Part shown: positions 1 to 8,408 of the stretch, piece by piece
How positions within the stretch are numbered: the first letter of the stretch is position 1
Layout: each line of letters begins with the position of its first letter
NCBI GenBank assembly: GCA_025399215.1
Contig: MU621250.1
Location: forward strand, 11,022-39,909
Length of the DNA: 28,888 bases
Reading direction: 5' to 3'
Origin: Globomyces pollinis-pini
Lineage: Eukaryota; Chytridiomycota; Chytridiomycetes; Rhizophydiales; Globomycetaceae
Notes under the pieces: model-generated
Seen by the model: only the letters and a program-made list of their open reading frames with translations
Database searches by the model: none
What the model was told of the DNA's origin: nothing
Position numbers and translations under genes: made by a program

Positions 1-165
1 GTTGCAGATCCATCGCTGGCGAATTTGGAGCTTGGATGGAAGACTGAAAGGCATTTGATTGAAATGTGTGGAGACTCTTGGAGATGGCAATCAAATAATC
101 CTCATGGATATCAATCCGGAAGGAGGAAGTCAAGTATTTTCCTCAATAGAGTTGACAGTTTTTAA
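1..165 (+). CDS. UDP-glucose 4-epimerase, C-terminal fragment (5' part outside window)
   Basis: The reading frame is open from base 1 to a TAA at 163-165 and gives 54 residues. They contain ADPS near the start, then ELGWK, and then DSWRWQSNNPHGY at about residues 33-45. A DP-x-A-x-x-ELGW-K block followed by W(R/K)WQ-x-NP-x-GY is the standard C-terminal end of GalE/Gal10-type UDP-galactose (or UDP-GlcNAc) 4-epimerases. These are cytosolic short-chain dehydrogenase-fold enzymes that interconvert UDP-glucose and UDP-galactose with bound NAD. After GY the sequence runs into a basic tail of about 12 residues that is less typical and could be a genuine extension. The NAD-binding and catalytic Tyr-x3-Lys parts lie upstream of the window, so substrate preference cannot be judged. 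Confidence 0.85.
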   Translation, partial: VADPSLANLELGWKTERHLIEMCGDSWRWQSNNPHGYQSGRRKSSIFLNRVDSF

Positions 166-297
166 AAATATATATATGGAGAGTTTAAACATCCTAATAT
201 GCTCATTGATTGATTTCTCAAAATTGCAAAATAATTATGAATTGTAAAGGTCAGTATATTGACATAGAGTAATTAAGAACAAAGGTTGATGAACCAG

Positions 298-1609
298 TTA
301 ATGTTTAAACCAGACAATGTCACCTGAATCCTCCACAAATTGACATTTGGCGTGACATTCTAAAGCAGCCTCCCAGAACGGTTTGTTATCGTATAAATAG
401 TATTCACCAAGAATTGGAATAACAGCCTTGGTAGCTTCCTGTGCATGATAGAACGGCATGGTAGAGAACAGGTGGTGGACAACATGAGTATCCGTGATAT
501 GATGGAAAAAGAAATTTAGGATTCCAAAATCACGATCAACAGTTCCAATAGCACCTTTCATGAAATCCCATTCTGAACCACGGTATCGAGGAAGTTTTGG
601 GTCGGTATGTTGCAAGAATGTGATCAATACTAACCACATGTTTACAAACAGGTAAGGTATGAAATAGTATTTCATGTAGGATTGCAATCCAAATTGAGTA
701 ATGGATGAAGCCATGGCCGCTAATGCTATGAAAATGCCAACGTTGGAATAGACGACCCCAAAATATTCACGTTTATCAAAAATAGGGGCGTTGGGGAAGA
801 AATGCGAGACCCATTGATCTTTCCTCTTTTGAGAAGAGATATTAGTGAGTAAATAAAGTGGCCAACCAAATAATAAAACAAATCCAAATGCCATAAAGTT
901 CTTCAAAGGTGCATCTTCGAGGTATTGCATACCTTCTTGTAATGCTGGGATGATTTTCCTCGTTCGAGGGAGGTTGTGGAACTTTTCAAATTGTGATCGA
1001 ACGAGTGGAATAAACACTTGATCTTTGCTCATATGATTAGTTCCCTTGTGATGTTTCTAGGATTCATTAACATATATTTGCTTACCGAATGTGTGTATTT
1101 CCAAGAAAAAAATGGAACTAATAACATACTGTGTAACACAAACCCAACAGAATGGTTGACAATAGTATGAGGACTAAATGCATTATGACCACATTCTAAA
1201 ACATAAAATTCAAGTAAATATTACCATGTGCCAATACCCAGAGACCAGTCCCAACTACACCTTGACAAATCCAGTATGCAAACCAGGCTGGGATCTGCCA
1301 TACTAAAGGTAATTGATCGATCTTTGTAGCCAAATAAAACAACCCTGCTACCATGGCCAAATCCAAACTCATATGTCCCAAAGAAATAAAAGTATTTCGT
1401 TTGAAGCAATGAGCGGGAACGGCATCACGGATCTCCTTTAAAGTAAAAGTCGGTGGTTTCCAGTTCTTTGCGAAATCAGAGTCGGCCAGTTTACCCTTTG
1501 GTAGTCCTTGATCTGTTCGCACTTCACCTTCTCTCTTACTACCCTTTTTGTGTACCGACACTTTACGATCACGCAACTCGGTTACTTCTTGGTGTTCAAC
1601 TGTCAACAT
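298..1609 (-). CDS. Membrane fatty-acid desaturase, delta-12/omega-3 type (paralogue A)
   Basis: Three exons (1609-1225, 1195-1086, 1056-298) joined by two 29-nt GT-AG introns give 417 residues, the usual size for fungal FAD2-like enzymes. The first two histidine boxes appear only after splicing: HECGH across exon 1/2 and HSKHH across exon 2/3. The third, HVVHH, follows [16 protein letters not shown] near the C-terminus. These eight histidines bind the di-iron centre. Hydrophobic spans precede box 1 and lie between boxes 2 and 3, as in ER desaturases that use cytochrome b5. The spacing fits the acyl-lipid omega-6 (delta-12) / omega-3 clade, which makes linoleate or alpha-linolenate from membrane lipids. 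Which of the two cannot be told from motifs. The ATG at 1609 is the first in frame. A second, diverged copy on the same strand lies at 3821-5313. Confidence 0.93.
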
Positions 1610-3157
1610 GTTAAACTACACTCTTCTCGTCATCTCCATAATTATCCGTCGATTTTATACGTTATTTGTCAAGGCGGACGGACGGTACAAAGGCCGTCCG
1701 TTTGTTGAGAGTGTCGGACGGTGAATTTGCAGTAGACAACCTATAACCATTATGTTAGCACTAATAAGCGAATAAATTCCATAATTTATATATGTATCCT
1801 GATGTCTATCTTCGTAGACCTTCGAAAAGACAGTTCTGTGATTAGTGAATGTTACACACGATCATTGATTAACTTGGTTCATCCGTTTTGAATTGATTGT
1901 GACAAAGACTGATACCAAAATTGATAAAGGTATTTATTCCTGATAGTTAATTGTTCATTTAGACATCTTTAGCATTGATGAAATCGATAATGGCAATTAA
2001 ATTGTCATTTGCACTTTCACCTTAAGCTACTAATGGCTTACAATGAATGTAATACTAAATGCTCGTAATAGTGAACATATTTAACACTTTGATGTAATAT
2101 TTGTACTTCTTTAAGATGATACTAACATATTGATGCCCGCCCGTAGGTCACATTTATTGGTTTTAAATTAGATTCCCAATCTGTTAATTAGTATAGATAG
2201 GAAGCTCGAGGATACCAGTTTTCCAGGACAGATGATCAGCCAAACGTTAACCAGATATTTCGATGACACATCTGTCCAAAACGATTGTAGCGCAATAGCT
2301 CTTATGAGAAGTTTTAGAATCTAAGCGGCAATTTATTGCAAAGACTTATCTATTTATAATGAAGTGCCCAGACTGTTTAAGTTTTATTGTCATCTAACTA
2401 GTTCCTATTTTTATTACGTAGCAATTTCATCTAAAATTCTTGCATCTTCTTTCCGTATCGTAGCTTAGTACCTTTATGTAAACAATAACCAGATGGTAGA
2501 AGTACACTAAGAAAGTAAGACTCTATCATTTGTCTCTGGTTAAATGAAGCCGCCAACCACAAATTGTAAGGAGGACATGAGATCGCCAAGCTGGGTTAAG
2601 TAACGCTGTCAAAAATGTGAAGCCTGACTTGAATAGCAAAGGCAAACTATGCCATCAAAATACCGCATCAACTTGACTGATGTTAGCAGAGAGTCTCGCC
2701 TAGTATCATTAGATGACCTACTATACTAATCTGTATAAATGAATTCATGCCTTTTAATAGTGAGCGGTTTATATCCGACATGTTGTATTGTCAAGTTTGT
2801 GTAACCTACAATTTATTCTTTTCGACCACGACCTGGCCTGGTCACCAGGTCCTCATTACAAATTTAATACTGATAGAGAGATTACGAATGGTTCAAGTGA
2901 TTTTGTTCAATTTTGCTAGTATTGCGCTAAATCACGACTCAAAAGAAACAAGCCAATTATTGTATTAGACTTACAGTCACAAACTACGAATAATATGATT
3001 ACAATTACCCAATCTTGCACTGTTACATTTCTTGTCTCATTCTTGTCAACGCTATCAACTGCTCTAAATTCATAATGATACATACATTTTATCTGCAGAA
3101 TTTTGATCTTTAAGGAACCTTTGAAAAGATTTAAGAAGCCAAAGTTAGCATTGTAAG
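1610..3157. other. Gene-poor stretch upstream of desaturase A
   Basis: About 1.5 kb with no gene I can support. The first 120 bases hold the likely promoter of desaturase A, with GC-rich CGGACGG words listed separately. A few short open stretches exist on the + strand (around 2172-2321, 2637-2729 and 2747-2968), some bordered by plausible splice signals. None carries a recognisable motif, and together they do not form a convincing coding series. In this AT-rich background such runs are expected by chance. A small palindrome, CCTGGTCACCAGG, sits at about 2837-2849. Confidence 0.5.
1673..1723. promoter_or_regulatory. Clustered CGGACGG words in desaturase A promoter
   Basis: Between 64 and 115 bases upstream of the desaturase A start codon there is a GC-rich island in otherwise AT-rich sequence. 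It contains CGGACGGACGG, then CCGTCCG (the same word inverted), then another CGGACGG near 1715. The direct and inverted copies are spaced roughly one to two helical turns apart, as expected for a zinc-cluster or other dimeric activator site. That reading is inference; no factor is known. The first two copies could also pair as a short hairpin in the 5' UTR. Confidence 0.35.
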
Positions 3158-3537
3158 TTATACTAGTCGCTCTCGCAAAAATGTAACAGCAGCTCCCACT
3201 CGTAACACCAACGCCAAAGTTGTAACTTCGTTCAGGGGGTTTCACGCTTACCAGCTAAATACAGTACCATGTGCAAGCGCTCACGGAAAAATTAAAGCAA
3301 TACATACCGAGCATAATGCCACAAGCACCAGCAAACCTACGGAATTGGAGATACTGAAACCCTGCTGTTACTAGTACTTGATTCAATTCGTTTTCGATTT
3401 TTAATTGATGAACGTGCAAATCCTGAAATTCATAAGAATCAACTACCATTGGAATATCTGCAATTTCATTTATGTGCAAAGTTCCTTGATGAAGCTCCTT
3501 CGTCAAAGAAAGGATTGGCAATGGGTATAAGTTGGAA
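3158..3537 (-). pseudogene. Possible gene fragment with C-terminal membrane anchor
   Basis: I do not recognise this with confidence. A frame opens after a plausible acceptor (…TTCAG, exon 3537-3308). An 82-nt GT-AG intron (3307-3226) joins it in frame to 3225-3158, ending in TAA. The product of roughly 100 residues has a polar, heptad-like stretch (HQLKIENELNQVL) followed by YLQ-x-RR. Then come a hydrophobic segment rich in A, V and L and a basic end, FLRERLV. This order (IE-x-EL helix, YL-x-x-R, one membrane span, short basic tail) loosely recalls the C-terminal half of p24/GOLD cargo receptors, but the conserved block normally between YL-x-x-RE and the span is missing. No N-terminal GOLD domain or signal peptide is found upstream before desaturase B. 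It may be a relic or a misread non-coding region. Confidence 0.22.
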
Positions 3538-3820
3538 CTGAATAGTCATGGAAGCAAAGATGAAGAGAACCATCTGTCTAAAATGAAAAATGAACCCGAA
3601 CACAAACAACTATTTACAACAACGGATTTTTTACACGGTTTCAAAACACAACACTTTTGTCCAACTAGAAACCTTATTTTGATTGTACATGATTTCAACG
3701 ACAACTACATTTTACGCTTATCAAAGTCCCTTTCGAGAACACCACCGGAATTTACAACTCATAAACACAACTAAATTCAGAAGAAATATAGATCAGAATT
3801 CATTTATTAAACGCAATAGA

Positions 3821-5313
3821 TTAATACTTGTAAAATAAAATATCACCTTCATCTTCGACAAACCTAAGAAAATAAGCAACTATAAAATGGAAAACATACC
3901 GACAAGTGTTGACACTTTTCCAAACAGAAACAATAGGGTTGTTATCATCAAAATGATAATGGTCCCCTAGGAAATCTTTGACAGCCAATGTTGCTTCTTG
4001 TGCATGGTAGAATGGCATAGTTGAAAACATATGGTGGACAACATGGGTGTCGGTAATGTGATGGAAGAAGAAATTTAAGAATCCCCAGTCACGATCAACA
4101 GTGGCCAAAGCACCACGAAGAAAGTCCCACTCTTTGTCTTGATAGTGAGGGATTTCTGGATCAGTATGTTGGAGATAAGTAATCAACACCAACCTAAAAT
4201 GGTTAAAGATAATCGCAAGAGGAATATAGGTTATGATAGAAACAATTACAATAACAAACAAATGTGGGCCATTAGATGAAATTTAAATGAATCACATGGC
4301 TAAATATATACATACCAAGCATTGACTTGCATCCAAGGAATAACAAAATAAAAGACAGGCACCATTGCGCCATATTGGAAACCTAAAGCAACTTGAATAC
4401 CGATCCAAGTTAAGAGACCGATATTGGACAAGACAACTCCATTATATTGATGTTTTTCAAAAATTGGAGCATTAGGAAAATAGTGAGACACCCATTTATC
4501 GCCATAGTTTTGTCCTCCCATGTTGTTAAGAAGATAAACTGGGAATCCGAAAAGAAGAATACTGATTAAAAAGACTAAAGGAGTCAAAGAAGTATCTTGG
4601 AATAAAGACTCTTCAGAATGGGATCTTGGGTCAATTGGTTTTTGTTCAGCAGGTGTTACTGGAGCACCATACTTTTGTTCACAGTTAGTTCTAGTGGCAG
4701 GTAGGTAAACCATATCCTTCTTAAAATGACCAGTTCCTTTGTGATGTTTCTGCACGGTTAGTACCACTGTTAACATACAGAATGTGAGTATTTCCAAGAA
4801 AAGAAAGGGATCAAGACGATAGAGTGTAAGACCCAACCGACTACAGCATTAACGGTTTTATATTGGGAAAATGCACCATGTCCACATTCTACAAAGTTAA
4901 ATGATTATAAATTTACCATGGGCCAAAATCCAGATCCCAACACCAGGTAAAGCTTGTGCGATCCAGTAAAAGGTCCAAGCAGGCCAATACAAATAATCAG
5001 GGAAAGTATCGATCAAAGTAGCAAAGTAGACCAATCCAGTGATCAAAGACAAGTCCATCAATACATAACCTAAGGAGATAAATACGTTAGATTTGAAGCA
5101 ATGTGCAGGGATTTTCTCTCTGACTTGTTTAAGAGTGAAGGTAGGTGGTCTCCATTTTGTGACAGCATCAGGTGAAGCAAACTTTCCCTTGACGGAAGAA
5201 GGAATAATTTCTATATTCGTGATATTAGCAGGAGCTTTGATGTCATCAGTAACATTTTGCTTGAGTGGTTTTCTAAGAATCACCGTTGGTTCTGCTGTAT
5301 CTTCTAATGCCAT
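3821..5313 (-). CDS. Membrane fatty-acid desaturase, delta-12/omega-3 type (paralogue B)
   Basis: Five exons (5313-4917, 4888-4779, 4749-4316, 4193-3900, 3863-3821) give 425 residues. Splicing creates HECGH at exon 1/2 and HSKHH at exon 2/3. HVVHH lies in exon 4 in the context [18 protein letters not shown]. The first two introns (28 and 29 nt) interrupt exactly the same two histidine boxes as in paralogue A, so the two genes are duplicates. Paralogue B has two further introns, including a 122-nt one at 4315-4194 that is by far the longest I found in this window. Residues between box 2 and the next hydrophobic span are longer and more polar than in A. The C-terminus ends LFYKY, which matches the aromatic phi-x-x-K-phi pattern used as an ER retrieval signal by plant FAD2 proteins. 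An in-frame upstream non-canonical extension was not used. ATG at 5313 is followed at once by clean coding sequence. Confidence 0.93.
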
Positions 5314-5660
5314 TTCAAGTATTATTATTTTATTTTTTTTTGGTTTAAATAAAATAAAAAGCAACTGAGTTTCAATAGAACAAGGAACCTGTAGTTCTTT
5401 TTTCTTTTTAAATCCCGTCTACCCGCTTCGTTGCCCGCCCGTGTCAAGATAAGAACAAACTTGTTGATCAGCCACAACTCTTTCTCTGCCAAGAAATATG
5501 CCAATTGTTAATAGTATACCTTATAAATATCTGTATTCTCATTTACTTAATGAAAAAATTATTATTCAGAAATGTATTACGTCGAAAAGTATCATTACTG
5601 ACGCGATTTTAATCCTTTCTCTCAATTGAGGATACTATTTAAAATAGTAAATAGATTTTA
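5314..5660. other. Intergenic region between desaturase B and the OXLD1-like gene
   Basis: Contains the presumed promoter of desaturase B. Near 5412-5445 there is a GC-rich patch with three CCCG words, including TGCCCGCCCGT at 5432-5442, followed by GATAAG. The rest is AT-rich with homopolymer T/A runs and no open frame of note. Confidence 0.5.
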
Positions 5661-6185
5661 TTAGATTACACTAGATTCATTCTTTTTCTTCATTTGTCGT
5701 TCCATCTCCAAAAAAACTTTCATTGACTCATCCATTTGAACCATTTCCTCCACCACTTCTTCCACTTTTACACCCAATTCTTCTCTTTTAAGTTTTATCA
5801 ACTCTTTCTTCTCTTTGTAAAGATTAAACTCATCCGAATAGATATCCCACACACATATTGCACATCCACTCATGCAACACTCTTCAGATCCAGGTGCTGG
5901 AGGTGCTTTAACATCTTTCTCAAACAATTCAAGTTGAGATAAATTGGTAATATGTGCGACAAGTTCCTTGTTGAGAGGTTTAGTACTTTCCTTGAGTAAC
6001 ATAGAATCTGTTTGTTCAGTTGGTAAACTGTTTCTTTCATTGATGTTTTTCGAAACTGCGAAACTGTTCGTCTTTTTTGTTAAATTTGAGCTATGAGAAA
6101 CGATTGGGATTCTGCTATCCAATATAACGTCATAGTAACCTCGTTTTACTGTTGAATAATATTTTTGGAATCGTCTACAATTCAT
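5661..6185 (-). CDS. Oxidoreductase-like domain protein, probably mitochondrial (OXLD1-type)
   Basis: Single exon, 174 residues. The diagnostic segment at about residues 94-119 reads PPAPGSEECCMSGCAICVWD followed by IYSDEFNLY. This is the oxidoreductase-like N-terminal domain (Pfam family 'Oxidored-like') with its CC-x3-GC-x-x-CVWD cysteine cluster, preceded by a proline pair. The family occurs in fungal and animal mitochondria and its biochemical activity is not established. The first 30 residues are rich in R, K, S and Y and lack acids until Asp19, as in a matrix targeting sequence. After the domain the protein ends in a charged, E/K-rich helix that is probably a coiled coil. The gene is head to head with the small membrane protein gene at 6463, sharing a 277-bp gap. 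Confidence 0.85.
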   Translation of the reverse strand: MNCRRFQKYYSTVKRGYYDVILDSRIPIVSHSSNLTKKTNSFAVSKNINERNSLPTEQTDSMLLKESTKPLNKELVAHITNLSQLELFEKDVKAPPAPGSEECCMSGCAICVWDIYSDEFNLYKEKKELIKLKREELGVKVEEVVEEMVQMDESMKVFLEMERQMKKKNESSVI

Positions 6186-6462
6186 TTTGAGTAAATATAA
6201 ATAATGAGTGCTGCTTTTTGAGAGAAACCAGTGTGAGACCTCTACAAGTCAACTGTGCAGTTCTAATTAGTTGAAAATAGTCTAAATTCCTTAGAAAGTA
6301 CCAATATGAATTCAAATTCAATGGTGAACGGTGAGGACTCTTGATGGTGGTCGATTAAGGCTGCTTTGTTAATACTTTTCAGTACTCTATGTTGAACCTT
6401 CTGTCTTGGACTGAACGGAAAAATGTAAGATTTTCTTCAATCTCTAATTCAATACAAACAGG
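6186..6462. promoter_or_regulatory. Divergent promoter region, OXLD1-like / small membrane protein
   Basis: 277 bases between the start codons of two genes reading apart. I see no TATA box clearly assigned to either gene and no repeated motif. Called only from the gene arrangement. Confidence 0.4.
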
Positions 6463-6866
6463 ATGGACGATTTCGAAGCAAAAACAAAAGAATATTACGA
6501 TGATAAACTAACGAAAGCAGAGATAGTTGCTTACAAGCAAGGTACAAACTTATCCTAATCCAAGGTAATGATGGATTAGAGTCAAATATTAGGATTCTAT
6601 ACTGGTCTTGCAGGTACACCAAACGGCTATTAATACTAGTTTTAACATGCTCTCTTGTCTTTTTTAAATTCAATCCCAAGTCAATCTCATCACAGTATAT
6701 CCCGTTATCAACTGTCTTATCTGTATTTACTGGAACGACAGTGGCCCATTACTCTTTTGCTACCTATCGTGATCGACTATCCTTTCAGCAGAAAATGGAG
6801 GCGATGGTGAAATCCGAGATTGATAAACAACGATTTATTGAATCTCTTGAAAATAAAAAGAAATAA
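6463..6866 (+). CDS. Small membrane protein, unknown function
   Basis: Two exons (6463-6541 and 6565-6866) separated by a 23-nt GT-AG intron that contains a CTAAT branch-like word give 126 residues. Without that splice the frame hits a stop after about 34 codons; with it the downstream frame is open to TAA. The protein has an acidic and lysine-rich N-terminus (MDDFEAKTKEYYDD). A hydrophobic segment follows at about residues 48-59 (LLILVLTCSLVFF) and a second, weaker one at about 70-88. It ends in a charged helix with KKK. I do not recognise a family. Size and topology would suit a small mitochondrial or ER membrane protein, but that is inference. The model depends on the very short intron and should be treated as provisional. 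Confidence 0.55.
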
Positions 6867-7015
6867 TGATTCTAATGTAAATCCGATGCTGTTCAAAGTT
6901 CCGATGTGATTGAAATTGGATAATCGAGGTGTCATTCGTTGGTAATGTAACAGTGGCTCATGGGTCCTTTGAACCTTAAAGAACTCTAAGCATTATTCTT
7001 TCTAATTCTAAAAGA

Positions 7016-7447
7016 ATGAAGGAAACAAATGTACTGATGTCAAGCAAAAGGAAAATGGGCAATTTGCAACCACATAAAAGGAATTATTGTTTGATTCTCT
7101 CCATAATCCTCAATATCGTATTGTTGGTATTGTTAACATTTCGTTCGGATAATGAAATAATATCCACAGAGTTTACATCCAAAGCCAAAGTAGACTCCAT
7201 TCCCTTCTATACCGATTCCGCTTGTTTAAACGAAGCTGGGAGTTTCCCAAAAGATTCATGTACAAATGTGTTTTTGAACGTGTATGCTACAGCTTCATGT
7301 AAGAATGGTGTTCTGACTGGGACTGATTATGGAATGGATATGACATGTCGTGTAACAGGTAAGGTGACAGCCTTGGCACCTGGTAAAGGATGTAGACAGG
7401 TTCAAACTGATCTTGGAACTTACTATGTGAAGTATGAGTGTGTATGA
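7016..7447 (+). CDS. Type II membrane protein with six-cysteine ectodomain (copy 1)
   Basis: Single exon, 143 residues. A short basic cytosolic N-terminus is followed by one membrane span at about residues 25-42 (CLILSIILNIVLLVLLTF). A luminal or extracellular domain then carries six cysteines with spacing C-x11-C-x12-C-x15-C-x14-C-x15-C. Motifs shared with the next gene are FY-x-D-x-AC, FPKDSC, GTDY-x-x-D-x-TC, GKGCR and YYV-x-Y-x-C at the very end. The even number of cysteines in an exported domain suggests three disulfides. I know no family with this framework. No catalytic motif is visible. ATG at 7016 is the first of three in-frame Met codons; 7037 is a possible alternative. It is transcribed in the same direction as its paralogue 245 bp downstream. 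Confidence 0.8.
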   Translation: MKETNVLMSSKRKMGNLQPHKRNYCLILSIILNIVLLVLLTFRSDNEIISTEFTSKAKVDSIPFYTDSACLNEAGSFPKDSCTNVFLNVYATASCKNGVLTGTDYGMDMTCRVTGKVTALAPGKGCRQVQTDLGTYYVKYECV

Positions 7448-7692
7448 AGGAGCATTTAAATCAGGTTATTTCAAATAAACATCAATTGTCTTTTCTATAC
7501 ATAATACTATCAGATTTCGATTATCTAAGCATAAACTATCAGACTAAATACATAGCCCTCATCTACCATCTTCTCTATCATCCGAATAGATGAAGTCAGA
7601 GACTTAAGATTGTTTCACCATGCTCAATCCAGTAATTGTGGCAGTCAGCCAAAAAGGACTTAAAATTCTCCAGACTTTCAACTATTTTTAAA

Positions 7693-8172
7693 ATGGAGTC
7701 CATTGATATGAAAGAAACTGTGGTATTAACTCACAGAGAAATCCAACCAGTTGAAAGCAAATGCAAATTCGCAAAGTCCAAATTAGTTTTGATTGGGTCA
7801 CTTATTCTCAATGTACTCTTACTATCCAGTGTGTTCAGTTCTTTGTTCTCCTCCAAATCATGTACTTCTACTAATACTGGATATATCTCAAAGGCAGTTG
7901 AATTCGCACCTGAAATGATTCAATTCTATGGTGATGCAGCATGTACCAAACCAGTCTTTGCCTTCCCAAAGGATTCATGTTCACAAGCACCTAATGGTGA
8001 TTACATCACAGCTGTGTGTAAGGAAGGTACATTGGTTGGTACCGATTATGCTTTTGATAACACTTGCAAATTACCTTCTGCTTCAGTTATTGCGACCGCG
8101 TCTGGTAAAGGTTGTCGATTAGTAGAATCCAAATCAAAGATGGGACCATATTATGTCAACTATGACTGTTAA
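7693..8172 (+). CDS. Type II membrane protein with six-cysteine ectodomain (copy 2)
   Basis: Single exon, 159 residues, paralogous to the upstream gene. The cytosolic part is longer (about 33 residues) and one span follows at about residues 34-51. The ectodomain repeats the cysteine framework with spacing C-x11-C-x12-C-x15-C-x15-C-x17-C, plus one extra cysteine just after the membrane. FPKDSC, GTDY, GKGCR and YYV-x-Y-x-C are conserved, whereas the cytosolic tail is not, so the exported domain appears to be the constrained part. The frame extends upstream to a TTG at 7636, but ATG at 7693 (context aaaATGG) is the likely start. Function unknown. A tandem duplicate of this kind is consistent with a surface or lumen-exposed structural or binding role. 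Confidence 0.8.
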   Translation: MESIDMKETVVLTHREIQPVESKCKFAKSKLVLIGSLILNVLLLSSVFSSLFSSKSCTSTNTGYISKAVEFAPEMIQFYGDAACTKPVFAFPKDSCSQAPNGDYITAVCKEGTLVGTDYAFDNTCKLPSASVIATASGKGCRLVESKSKMGPYYVNYDC

Positions 8173-8408
8173 TCTGGTTTCTACGAATACTAGATTTGTA
8201 ATAAATCATCATTACCAAAACTTTTATATAGAAGATCTATTGTTTAGACGTGTAAAATTTACATTTTGAATCCTGCAGATGTTTAAATTCGAGTCCTATT
8301 TTCAAATAAATCTACTCCTTAGGACTTTGAATTGGGGCGTGTGGTCTGATTGGGGTGACTCACTCGAACAAGTAAGAAAATGTTTCGATTTTTGTTGGTT
8401 TCTTGATT

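Noticed and set aside
2172..2321. About 49-codon + strand open stretch preceded by an intron-like …TTAAATTAG
   Set aside because: Coding-like in feel, but no continuation in either direction could be built and no family was recognised.
2747..2968. 73-codon + strand open frame
   Set aside because: No recognisable motif, no supported splice partners, and stands in a gene-poor AT-rich region where runs of this length occur by chance.
3510..3590. Minus-strand ATG giving a hydrophobic 35-residue peptide resembling a signal peptide
   Set aside because: Stops after 35 codons and has no usable 5' splice site before the stop; conflicts with the frame of the possible exon at 3537-3308.
3532..3774. 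80-codon + strand open frame
   Set aside because: Low-complexity, no motif; probably the 3' flank of desaturase B in antisense.
5093..5368. 91-codon + strand open frame
   Set aside because: Antisense shadow of desaturase B exon 1.
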